The translations under genes and the position numbers were made by a program. The notes beneath the pieces were generated by a model. That model ran no database searches. It was not told the DNA's origin and worked only from the letters and a program-made list of their open reading frames with translations. A stretch of 45,673 bases of DNA, from positions 1 through 45,673 of the forward strand of contig JAILDK010000020.1 of assembly GCA_024689485.1 (NCBI GenBank), in the 5' to 3' direction. Every line of letters begins with the position of its first letter. Within the stretch, counting starts at the first letter, position 1. Positions 39,442-45,673 of the stretch are shown here, one piece after another. The stretch is from Fibrobacter sp. Lineage in GTDB: Bacteria > Fibrobacterota > Fibrobacteria > Fibrobacterales > Fibrobacteraceae.

Positions 39442-40502
39442 GCGAGCTTTCCAAGGACTTCCTGGGCGTGAGCCATCTGCAGGGCGTCGACGAGTTCCTG
39501 AATGTCTCCCGTCATCACGTTGTCGAGCTTGTAAAGGGTGAGGTTCACACGGTGATCGGTCACGCGGTTTTGCGGGAAGTTGTACGTGCGAATCTTGGCA
39601 GAACGGTCGCCGGTACCGACGAGAGCCTTACGGCTTGCGGCTTCGGCCTGTTCCTTTTTGGCGATGACCGCGTCCAAGATTTTGGAGCGGAGCATTTCCA
39701 TGGCGTGCAAGCGGTTCTGCAACTGCGAACGTTCCGTTTGGCAGCTCACCACGACGCCTGTCGGAATGTGGGTGAGTCGAACGGCGGAGTCTGTTTTGTT
39801 GATGTACTGACCGCCAGCGCCCGAAGAACGGTACGTGTCCATGTGAATATCGGCTTCGCGAATTTCCACGTCAACTTCTTCTGCTTCCGGGAGAATGGCG
39901 ACGGTCGCCGCAGACGTGTGAACGCGGCCCTGCGTTTCGGTATCCGGAACGCGCTGCACGCGGTGCACGCCGCTTTCAAACTTGAGAGTGCCGTAGACGC
40001 TGTCGCCTTCGATAAAGACGCGAATTTCCTTGTAACCGCCGACGGTACCTTCGGAAGCGTCCTGCACGGTCATCTTCCAGCCCATGCGATCGCAGTAACC
40101 GCGGTACATGCGGAAAAGATCACCTGCAAACAGGGCGGATTCGTCGCCACCGGTTCCGGCGCGAATTTCGAGAGTCGCGTTGCGGAAGTCCCAAGGTTCT
40201 TTCGGGACCATCAAAATCTGAAGTTCGTTTTCAAGCTCTTCGAGGCGCTTTTCGATAGGCGGAATTTCTTCCTTGGCGGCTTCGGCAAGTTCCGGATCGT
40301 TTCCGGCAAGGACCTGCTTCCATTCTTGCAGATCGCTCGAAAGCTGGACGAATTCCTTCGCCTTGAGGCAGCTCTTTTCGAGGCCTTTGTACTGCTTTTG
40401 GAGCTTGGTGTATTTGGCTTGATCGGCAATCACGTCTGGAGAGGCGAGTTCCGATTCGAGTTCTTCGTATTTTTCGATGACTTTTTGTGCGGCGTCTAAC
40501 AT
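39438..40502 (-). CDS. prfA: Peptide chain release factor 1
   Basis: A 354-residue class I release factor. An N-terminal helical hairpin, the codon-recognition domain with the RF1-type P-x-T tripeptide (PDT, 186-188, in [14 protein letters not shown]) and the GGQ motif (230-232) are all present. The PxT rather than SPF motif makes it RF1 (UAA/UAG), not RF2. A TAAATT hexamer ends 7 nt before ATG and no Shine-Dalgarno sequence is evident. It could also be transcribed from lemA-htpX upstream, which end 26 nt before. Confidence 0.96.
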   Translation of the reverse strand: MLDAAQKVIEKYEELESELASPDVIADQAKYTKLQKQYKGLEKSCLKAKEFVQLSSDLQEWKQVLAGNDPELAEAAKEEIPPIEKRLEELENELQILMVPKEPWDFRNATLEIRAGTGGDESALFAGDLFRMYRGYCDRMGWKMTVQDASEGTVGGYKEIRVFIEGDSVYGTLKFESGVHRVQRVPDTETQGRVHTSAATVAILPEAEEVDVEIREADIHMDTYRSSGAGGQYINKTDSAVRLTHIPTGVVVSCQTERSQLQNRLHAMEMLRSKILDAVIAKKEQAEAASRKALVGTGDRSAKIRTYNFPQNRVTDHRVNLTLYKLDNVMTGDIQELVDALQMAHAQEVLGKLA

Positions 40503-40509
40503 TGCCCCA

Positions 40510-40515
40510 AATTTA
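40510..40515 (-). promoter_or_regulatory. -10 element of prfA
   Basis: TAAATT on the minus strand, 7 nt before the prfA ATG. It lies in the 26-nt gap after the htpX stop and would give prfA-prmC its own leaderless transcript. TTGGAG is 22 nt upstream, which is too far for a normal -35. Confidence 0.45.
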
Positions 40516-40528
40516 GAAAATTTGAGAG

Positions 40529-41503
40529 TTAGAGTTGCTCCAAGAATGCGATTCGCTTTTCAATGGGCGGGTGCGTGGCGGTAAAGAAGCTAAAAAAGCT
40601 CTCGTCTTCTGATGAGTCGATAAAGAGTTGCGAGACGGCGGAGTCTTTAAGGCCCGGAATATCGGAATTTCCGGAGATTTTCCGCAAGGCTCTGGCGAGC
40701 GCCCAAGGCTTGTGCGTGATTTCGGCACTGCCGGCATCCGCTAAATATTCCCGCTTTCGGCTCACCGCAAAACGGATGAAGAACGAGAGCAGGTAAGCGA
40801 AGTAGCAAAGGATCATCATTACAAAGCAAAGGAGTAGTAGGGAACCAGCCCCCTTTCCCCTTTTGCGGGAAGAACTTCCGGCGCTTGCGATGCCCGAACG
40901 CATCAGGTAATAAAAAAGCTGGGCGAGCAACAAAAAGATGCCGACAAAGACAATCGAAACGATCATGACGCGGGCGTCGTTATTGCGAATATGCGAAAGC
41001 TCGTGGGCGATGACGCTTTCGAGTTCTTCGTCATCGAGATTGTCGATAATGCCTTGCGTGAGAGCGATTGTGTAAGTGCTTTCGTTGATGCCGCTCGCAT
41101 AGGCGTTCATCGTGGGAACGTCGATGATTTGAACCAGGGGCATGCTCGTGCCCGTGGCGACGCAGAGGTTTTCAATGATGTTGTAAACGCGTTTGTTTTC
41201 TTTGCGTTCAATGCTCCTGGCGCCTGTGGAATAGCTGATGATCGATACGTTGTAAAAGTACGCGATAAGAAACCAGGCGAGAACGCACAGGAATGCGATC
41301 GGACCGACCTTGGTAAAATATTCAAACGCGTGTTCTTTCCACGGGATGGCGACCATGCTGTTCAACTGTTCGCTGAACGCCCAGATGTAGCATGCCGCAT
41401 AAATTAACCCGAGGACGATTGCCGGAAAAGATAAAAGCATGAGCACGCAACTGCGATTGTTGCGCGTGATCTGCTTTTGCAGCCCAACGTATTCTTTCGC
41501 CAT
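40529..41503 (-). CDS. htpX: M48-family membrane zinc protease, HtpX-like
   Basis: 324 residues. Two N-terminal membrane helices (about 20-42 and 68-88), the zinc-binding HELSH (167-171), TMNAYASG before it, helices near 185-205 and 220-242, and [13 protein letters not shown] supplying the third zinc ligand. [14 protein letters not shown] at the end is a family motif. It degrades misfolded membrane proteins. It is preceded by lemA with a 9-nt gap; LemA-HtpX pairs are common. A Ser/Lys/Gly-rich loop (SSSRKRGKG) separates the later helices. Confidence 0.92.
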   Translation of the reverse strand: MAKEYVGLQKQITRNNRSCVLMLLSFPAIVLGLIYAACYIWAFSEQLNSMVAIPWKEHAFEYFTKVGPIAFLCVLAWFLIAYFYNVSIISYSTGARSIERKENKRVYNIIENLCVATGTSMPLVQIIDVPTMNAYASGINESTYTIALTQGIIDNLDDEELESVIAHELSHIRNNDARVMIVSIVFVGIFLLLAQLFYYLMRSGIASAGSSSRKRGKGAGSLLLLCFVMMILCYFAYLLSFFIRFAVSRKREYLADAGSAEITHKPWALARALRKISGNSDIPGLKDSAVSQLFIDSSEDESFFSFFTATHPPIEKRIAFLEQL

Positions 41504-41512
41504 AAAGTTCGG

Positions 41513-42073
41513 TTAGAACTGGACCTTGGGAGCTTCTTCAAGCGTAGCGCGGGATTCTCCCACGTCGAACATCGGTTCTTTGTGGAAGCCGAAGGCGCTG
41601 GCGAAGAGGTTTGCCGGGAAGGTTTGAACCTGGTTGTTGTATTCCTTGGTGGCGGAATTGAAGAAGCGGCGGCTTGCGGCGAGCTTGTTTTCGATGTCTG
41701 CGATTTCTTCCTGGAGCTGAATAAAGTTCTGGTTCGCCTTCAGATCCGGGTAGGCTTCGAGGGAAACCTTCAAGCCGTTCAAGGCGGAGGTGAGCTTGCT
41801 TTCGGCGGCGATCTTTTCGTCGACGGTGTTTGCGGTCAGGGCGCCTGCACGGGCTGCGGTCACCGCCTTTAAGGTTTCGCTTTCGTGCTTGACGTAGCCT
41901 TTGACGCATTCGACGAGTTGCGGAATCAGGTCGTGGCGCTGCTTTAAGTGCACATCGATGTCGGCGAAGGCGTTTTCGCGGTTATTGCGCAAACGGACGA
42001 GAGAATTGTAAATGCTGATGACTGCGACGACGATAATGACGATCGCGATGAGAATGACGAGCCCAAAACTCAT
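41513..42073 (-). CDS. lemA: LemA-family protein
   Basis: 186 residues. One N-terminal membrane helix (LVILIAIVIIVVAVISIYNS) and a long four-helix bundle with LRNNRENAFADIDVHLKQRH, DLIPQLVECVKGY and RRFFNSATKEYNNQV, all LemA signatures. It is probably a membrane-bound partner of the HtpX-like protease. ATG 42073 has GAGGG 5 nt upstream and a -10-like TATATT about 50 nt further up, so this gene is leadered. It begins a four-gene minus-strand run lemA-htpX-prfA-prmC. Confidence 0.93.
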   Translation of the reverse strand: MSFGLVILIAIVIIVVAVISIYNSLVRLRNNRENAFADIDVHLKQRHDLIPQLVECVKGYVKHESETLKAVTAARAGALTANTVDEKIAAESKLTSALNGLKVSLEAYPDLKANQNFIQLQEEIADIENKLAASRRFFNSATKEYNNQVQTFPANLFASAFGFHKEPMFDVGESRATLEEAPKVQF

Positions 42074-42155
42074 AAAAACCCTCAAAAAAGTTCGTTGTTG
42101 AACTGAATTTTGTTTCTGAAAGTAATATATAACATTTCATCGGAAAAATAAACCT

Positions 42156-42161
42156 TAATTT
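42156..42161 (+). promoter_or_regulatory. -10 element of the NERD-domain gene
   Basis: TAATTT ending 7 nt before ATG 42169. The bases between (ATGTGAG) contain GAG, at best a weak ribosome-binding site. Confidence 0.42.
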
Positions 42162-42168
42162 ATGTGAG

Positions 42169-43044
42169 ATGGGTATCGTAATTTTGGCAGTATTGGGGGT
42201 CATCCTCGTCTTTTTGATTTGGGGATGGGATGAAGTTGTCTTGCGCGATGAGCAAGGACGTCTTTTGAGCTGTAAAGTGCAGCTGGATCGTGTCGATGAA
42301 GGCGCGTTGATAGGTCTTGCCTATGGAACTTACACGTTTGAAGTCTGGCATCGGGGCCTTTTCTGTTTAAAGCCTCGCCTGGTGCGCGAAATCAAGCTTG
42401 CCCATAATAAGATTACCGAAAATGAATGGAATTATGCGGCAAAACTGCGCGAAGAGACGAACGTGCTGGATTCCTTTTCGCGTGATCCGCAGATGCGGCA
42501 CATGTATGCGGAGCATTTGACGGATGAAGTTTTGCTGAAGGCTTCCCGCGGCGGATATTTTAAGATTTTGAACAATGTTTACCTGCTGCGCAACAGCTTG
42601 AACGATACGACGCATATCGATTCCTTGTTGATTCATCCGACGGGGCTTTACCTGTTTGAAAATGTGATCAAGTCCGGTTGGATTTACGGCGGTGAAAATG
42701 AGAAGTACTGGAGTTCCACTTCGATGAAGGAAAGCCAGACCCGAGAATCCAAATTTGAAAATCCTGTTTTGCGCAGCGTTCGCAATGAGGAATCTTTGCG
42801 TCGCATGTTTGAAGGTGTCGATAAGCCTTCGCTCCCGTGCTATTCGTATGTCGTGTTTGACGACAAGGCTTCTTTGAAGGAAATTCCGGAAAGTTCGTTG
42901 AATCGAAAGCTCGTTTTGCGCTCGCAACTTTTGCAGAGCTTAACGCGCACCTTTAGCCTTGCGCCAGTGGTTTTCTCGGAAAAAGAAATCGACGAGTTCA
43001 CGGAAGAACTCGTCGCATTATCGGATCAAAGTATCGAGAATTAA
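42169..43044 (+). CDS. Membrane-anchored NERD-domain protein
   Basis: 291 residues. One N-terminal helix (IVILAVLGVILVFLIWGW) is followed by a cytoplasmic region. Residues about 135-215 fit the nuclease-related (NERD) domain: KILNNVYLLRNSLNDTTHID, then LLIHPTGLYLFEN, SGWIYGGENEKYW, and NPVLRSVRNEESLRRMF. The aspartate of HID and the glutamate of LFEN match the restriction-nuclease-like acidic pair, but the usual E-x-K reads ENVIK, so activity is uncertain. Its function is unknown. It is divergent from lemA and convergent with the FadL-like gene. Confidence 0.7.
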   Translation: MGIVILAVLGVILVFLIWGWDEVVLRDEQGRLLSCKVQLDRVDEGALIGLAYGTYTFEVWHRGLFCLKPRLVREIKLAHNKITENEWNYAAKLREETNVLDSFSRDPQMRHMYAEHLTDEVLLKASRGGYFKILNNVYLLRNSLNDTTHIDSLLIHPTGLYLFENVIKSGWIYGGENEKYWSSTSMKESQTRESKFENPVLRSVRNEESLRRMFEGVDKPSLPCYSYVVFDDKASLKEIPESSLNRKLVLRSQLLQSLTRTFSLAPVVFSEKEIDEFTEELVALSDQSIEN

Positions 43045-43047
43045 GCT

Positions 43048-44346
43048 TTAGATTTTGAAGTCGAGACCGAGTGCGATGTTGTGACTTGTGCGGTCATAGG
43101 TTTTGGTGATGCCCGAAGCTTCTTTCTTCTTGTATTCTTCGTAGATCGTTTCCATGTAGCCGACTTGGACCTGGAACTTTTCGTTAAAGCGGAATGCGAT
43201 ACCGCCGCCGACCGACCAGGAATCCGTGACAAAACTCAGATCGTTGATGTATTCGTCGGTGATGCCGTAGAGCGTACGCTGGACAGCTGCGGAAACGGTG
43301 AATTCGTTGACGATGTCCGCTTCCACGCCAAAGACGAATTCGTTTTCGTCACCGTCAAGATCGTCTTGCTTGTCGTTCGGGTAGCTGGCGAACGTGTCGA
43401 AGTAATGGTGGTAACCGACGCCCGTGCGGAGCCAATCGAGCCAAGCGTAGCTTGCGCCGACCGAGAGAATTGCCGGAAGGTCGTTGTCGGTTTTGGCGCC
43501 GTCGGCAAACTGCGGCATGGTCGCTGCCACGGTGGCGTCGACTTCTTCGGTTGCCGTTTCCATTTCAATGGAAGTGTTGTGCTCGTACTTGATGCCTGCG
43601 GAGAATTTCTTGTAGTGGAATCCTAAGCTCGCGATCGGGGTGATGCCCCAGCCGGTCTGTTCGCAGTCGAGGAGGGTCTTGTTGAGCATCGAGTTCAAGA
43701 TGTCGTTGTCGATCTTGGACTCCATTTCGCCTTCATAAGAATTATACGCATAATTGATGCGGGCGCCGAGGAAGGCGGAGAACTTTTCCAAGAAGCGATA
43801 GCTTGCACCGAGCTGCCACGCGTAAACGTACTGCTTGCCGGTGAACTTGGCACTGAAAAGATCTGTGGCGCTCGAAATGCCTGCGGCCGCCATCATCTGC
43901 GTGAGAGCGGGATTGGCTGCGGCCTGGGCAGAAATCGTCGCCGAAATCAGCTGATCGATCATCGGAAGGCCGTCGTCAAACTTGGCTTCGCCACCGCCGC
44001 CGATCAAAAAGAAACCGCCGGAAACGGCAAAATCACCCAGGTGCCAGTTCAAAAGAACGCTCGGCATCACCGGTACAAAAGAACGTCCTTCGTAATCGCC
44101 CAAAAGATCCGTTTTGATTTCGCGGGTCTGCCAAACGGTCTGGCTGTTGACCGAAGCGTAAAAACCGTCTTCGGCAAAAGCGGTACCTGCCGGGTTGTAG
44201 TAAACGGCAGAATTGGAAAGAGAAGCGTCCTGGGCAAAGTTTCGAACAAAGTCCACGGACTGGTTTGTGTTGTGCATAATGCCACCTGCAAAGGCGGCAG
44301 AAGCCAACAACGGCAGAATTTTGGTGATTTGCATAGACTTTCTCAT
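43048..44346 (-). CDS. FadL/OmpP1/TodX-family outer-membrane protein
   Basis: 432 residues. A signal peptide (LPLLASAAFA) is followed by the FadL-type N-terminal hatch with SNSAVYYNPAGTAFAEDGFY; the NPAG motif is diagnostic. A 14-strand barrel with alternating aromatic strands ends LGLDFKI. It would allow passive uptake of hydrophobic compounds such as long-chain fatty acids. The start is 44346 or 44334; the latter (MQITK) has GAGAAAG just upstream. A good promoter lies 11 nt before the first ATG. No fatty-acid genes are adjacent, so the ligand is open. Confidence 0.86.
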   Translation of the reverse strand: MRKSMQITKILPLLASAAFAGGIMHNTNQSVDFVRNFAQDASLSNSAVYYNPAGTAFAEDGFYASVNSQTVWQTREIKTDLLGDYEGRSFVPVMPSVLLNWHLGDFAVSGGFFLIGGGGEAKFDDGLPMIDQLISATISAQAAANPALTQMMAAAGISSATDLFSAKFTGKQYVYAWQLGASYRFLEKFSAFLGARINYAYNSYEGEMESKIDNDILNSMLNKTLLDCEQTGWGITPIASLGFHYKKFSAGIKYEHNTSIEMETATEEVDATVAATMPQFADGAKTDNDLPAILSVGASYAWLDWLRTGVGYHHYFDTFASYPNDKQDDLDGDENEFVFGVEADIVNEFTVSAAVQRTLYGITDEYINDLSFVTDSWSVGGGIAFRFNEKFQVQVGYMETIYEEYKKKEASGITKTYDRTSHNIALGLDFKI

Positions 44347-44357
44347 AGTGGTGGGCA

Positions 44358-44386
44358 AAATTAGTTAAACGCTTGTTTTATTACAA
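44358..44386 (-). promoter_or_regulatory. Promoter of the FadL-like gene
   Basis: TTGTAA (44386-44381), a 17-nt spacer, then TAATTT (44363-44358), 11 nt before ATG 44346. Both elements and the spacing fit a standard primary-sigma promoter; the leader would be only a few nucleotides. Confidence 0.6.
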
Positions 44387-44462
44387 GAATGTCGCGAACC
44401 TGTAAGTTTTTTGTTCCGTATAAATGAAAGTTGATTTAAAAACGCCGTTGGACGGGATTTGC

Positions 44463-44468
44463 TAATTT
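44463..44468 (+). promoter_or_regulatory. -10 element of tcdA
   Basis: TAATTT followed by TGCGGT and then ATG 44475, a gap of 6 nt. The tRNA-Val promoter carries a similar TATTTTTGCGGT, so TTTTGCGGT may be part of the recognised element. Confidence 0.5.
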
Positions 44469-44474
44469 TGCGGT

Positions 44475-45209
44475 ATGGCTAAAAAATTGAACAGTCTTTC
44501 TCGCGTGGCGCGATTGCTTGGCGACTCCGCAGTCGATGAAATTTCCCAAAAACGCGTGATCGTTTTTGGCGTGGGCGGTGTCGGTTCGTGGTGCGTCGAG
44601 AGCCTTGTCCGTTCGGGAATTCAAAAGATCACGATTGTGGACAGCGACTGCGTTTGCGAAACGAACATCAACCGTCAGCTGATGGCGACGACGCAGACCG
44701 TGGGGCAGGTGAAGGTCGATGTGCTGAAAGAACGTTTGTTGCAAATTAACCCGTCTGCGGAAATCGATGCGCGGAAGGAAGTTTATTCTGCGGAAACGGC
44801 GGAAAGCTTTAAGCTCGATGAGTACGATTACATCATTGACGCCATCGATTCTTTAAAGGATAAGGCGCACCTAATTTTGACCGCCTGTAAAACAAAGGCG
44901 AAGTTCTTTTCTTCGATGGGCGCTGCCTTAAAGCTCGACCCGACAAAAATCCATGTTGCAGAATTTTGGAAGGTGCAAGGTTGCCCGCTTGCGCGGGCGC
45001 TGCGGACCAAGTTCCGTTCCACGCACATTTTGCCGGCGAAAAAATTCAAATGCGTTTACAGTGAAGAACTTTTGCAGAATAAAGGTGAAATCGACGAAAG
45101 CGATCCGCGAAAGGCGCAGATCAACGGGGCACTTTCCCACATCACCGCGATTTACGGTTTCACCATCGCAGGGCTTGTCATTCAAGACATTGTCAGTCAG
45201 ATGAAATAG
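44475..45209 (+). CDS. tcdA: tRNA threonylcarbamoyladenosine dehydratase
   Basis: A 244-residue member of the ThiF/MoeB/E1-like superfamily. The N-terminal RVARLLGDSAVDEISQKRV leads into the nucleotide-binding GVGGVGSW (32-39). NINRQLMATTQTVGQVKVD and DYIIDAIDSLKDKAHL follow, matching TcdA (CsdL). It uses ATP to cyclise t6A37 in tRNAs that read ANN codons. It is a single gene ending at a strong terminator. Confidence 0.92.
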   Translation: MAKKLNSLSRVARLLGDSAVDEISQKRVIVFGVGGVGSWCVESLVRSGIQKITIVDSDCVCETNINRQLMATTQTVGQVKVDVLKERLLQINPSAEIDARKEVYSAETAESFKLDEYDYIIDAIDSLKDKAHLILTACKTKAKFFSSMGAALKLDPTKIHVAEFWKVQGCPLARALRTKFRSTHILPAKKFKCVYSEELLQNKGEIDESDPRKAQINGALSHITAIYGFTIAGLVIQDIVSQMK

Positions 45210-45232
45210 CTTGAGCGAAAATGGAAATATTC

Positions 45233-45267
45233 AAAAAAAGACTCCCGATTTCTCGGGAGCCTTTTTT
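45233..45267. terminator. Bidirectional intrinsic terminator
   Basis: Stem CTCCCGA/TCGGGAG (45242-45248, 45253-45259) with a TTTC loop, an A-tract before it and a T-tract after it. It ends tcdA on the plus strand and the cellulase gene on the minus strand. Confidence 0.9.
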
Positions 45268-45289
45268 GGTCATTAGGGAAAAGAAGTTC

Positions 45290-45673
45290 TTAGAGGCCCA
45301 AAGCCTTGTCCATGCCATCGATCAGCTTGCCGTCACGGATGACTTCGAAGCCGCCGGTGTAGCCCCAGTGCTGCCACGGCACCTGGAGAGAATCGCAGGA
45401 TTCGCGGACGGCGGTGAGGTAGTTCAAACGGTCTTCTGCCGTGGAACCGACGTTATAAGCGCCGAATTCGTTGATGATGACCGGAACCTGATTTTCGACA
45501 GCCCACTTCTTGGCGGTGTAAATCTGGTTCAGAATGTAGCCCTTGCTGCCGGTCTTGTAGTAGTTCTTGACCGCGGTCTTGATCCAGCTTGCCGTCGAAG
45601 CGTTCACGCCGAAGTCCGAAGAGTAGACGGACCACTTGGTGGTATCATACGGGAACGGAATGTTCTTGATGGA
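45290..45673 (-). CDS. Glycoside hydrolase family 5 cellulase, C-terminal part
   Basis: The last 127 codons of a minus-strand gene that enters from the right edge; the frame is open to 45673. PVIINEFGAYNVG carries the GH5 catalytic nucleophile glutamate at the end of strand beta-7. PWQHWGYTGGFEV fits the beta-8 tryptophan segment that lines the glucan cleft. The protein ends at GMDKALGL soon after the catalytic domain, so no C-terminal dockerin-like or type-IX-type tail is present. Secretion signal and any binding module would be upstream, outside the window. An endoglucanase role in cellulose breakdown is likely. Confidence 0.85.
   Translation of the reverse strand, partial: SIKNIPFPYDTTKWSVYSSDFGVNASTASWIKTAVKNYYKTGSKGYILNQIYTAKKWAVENQVPVIINEFGAYNVGSTAEDRLNYLTAVRESCDSLQVPWQHWGYTGGFEVIRDGKLIDGMDKALGL

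Noticed and set aside
1..45673. Insertion sequences, prophage genes, CRISPR arrays or rRNA genes.
   Set aside because: No transposase, integrase, phage structural gene, repeat-spacer array or rRNA sequence was recognised on either strand.

Overview
The window looks like chromosomal DNA of a Fibrobacter-type bacterium (Fibrobacterota, FCB group). The evidence is a lipoprotein with a long serine-rich tether just after its lipobox, the C-terminal part of a glycoside hydrolase family 5 cellulase at the right edge, a short primary-type sigma factor, and a diderm envelope (TolC, TonB-dependent receptor, FadL-type porin). Genus is inferred; no 16S rRNA is present.

Positions 1-19300 are a surface-glycan region. 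The left part (to about 9115) is AT-rich and mosaic: a membrane protein, two tandem GT32 transferases, GT4, GT2 and GT8-like transferases, and decayed pieces of a methyltransferase and a TupA-type ATP-grasp gene. The export pair wzm/wzt follows. Base composition changes abruptly inside wzt, at the boundary between the ATPase and the glycan-recognition domain. Three toxin-antitoxin loci sit among these genes: an intact hipBA with twin operators, an orphan HigA-ImmA antitoxin next to a relic of its toxin, and an AbiEi/AbiEii pair. Next come an ArnC/GtrB-type GT2, an LtaS-like membrane phosphatase-superfamily protein, wecE, an ATP-grasp ligase and a Gfo/Idh/MocA dehydrogenase.

Positions 19300-22950 form a vitamin B12 uptake unit: a cobalamin riboswitch, a BtuB-like receptor, and a serine-tethered beta-propeller lipoprotein that resembles the BtuG arrangement of Bacteroides. 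From 22950 to the end the genes are housekeeping: aroD, ptsN, tRNA-Val(CAC), an LRAT-domain protein, tolC-macA, batD-batE, a ModF-like ATPase, crcB, mrp with a DUF971 gene, a primary-like sigma factor with two TPR proteins, lemA-htpX-prfA-prmC, a NERD protein, a FadL-like porin, tcdA and the end of the GH5 gene.

The most striking signal is not a gene. At 15 operon-first genes a -10 hexamer of the form TAnnTT (or TATAAT) ends only 6-8 nt before the start codon, mostly without a Shine-Dalgarno sequence. Genes inside operons use Shine-Dalgarno sequences or overlapping starts. This predicts widespread leaderless mRNAs, including several divergent gene pairs whose starts are only 25-37 bp apart.
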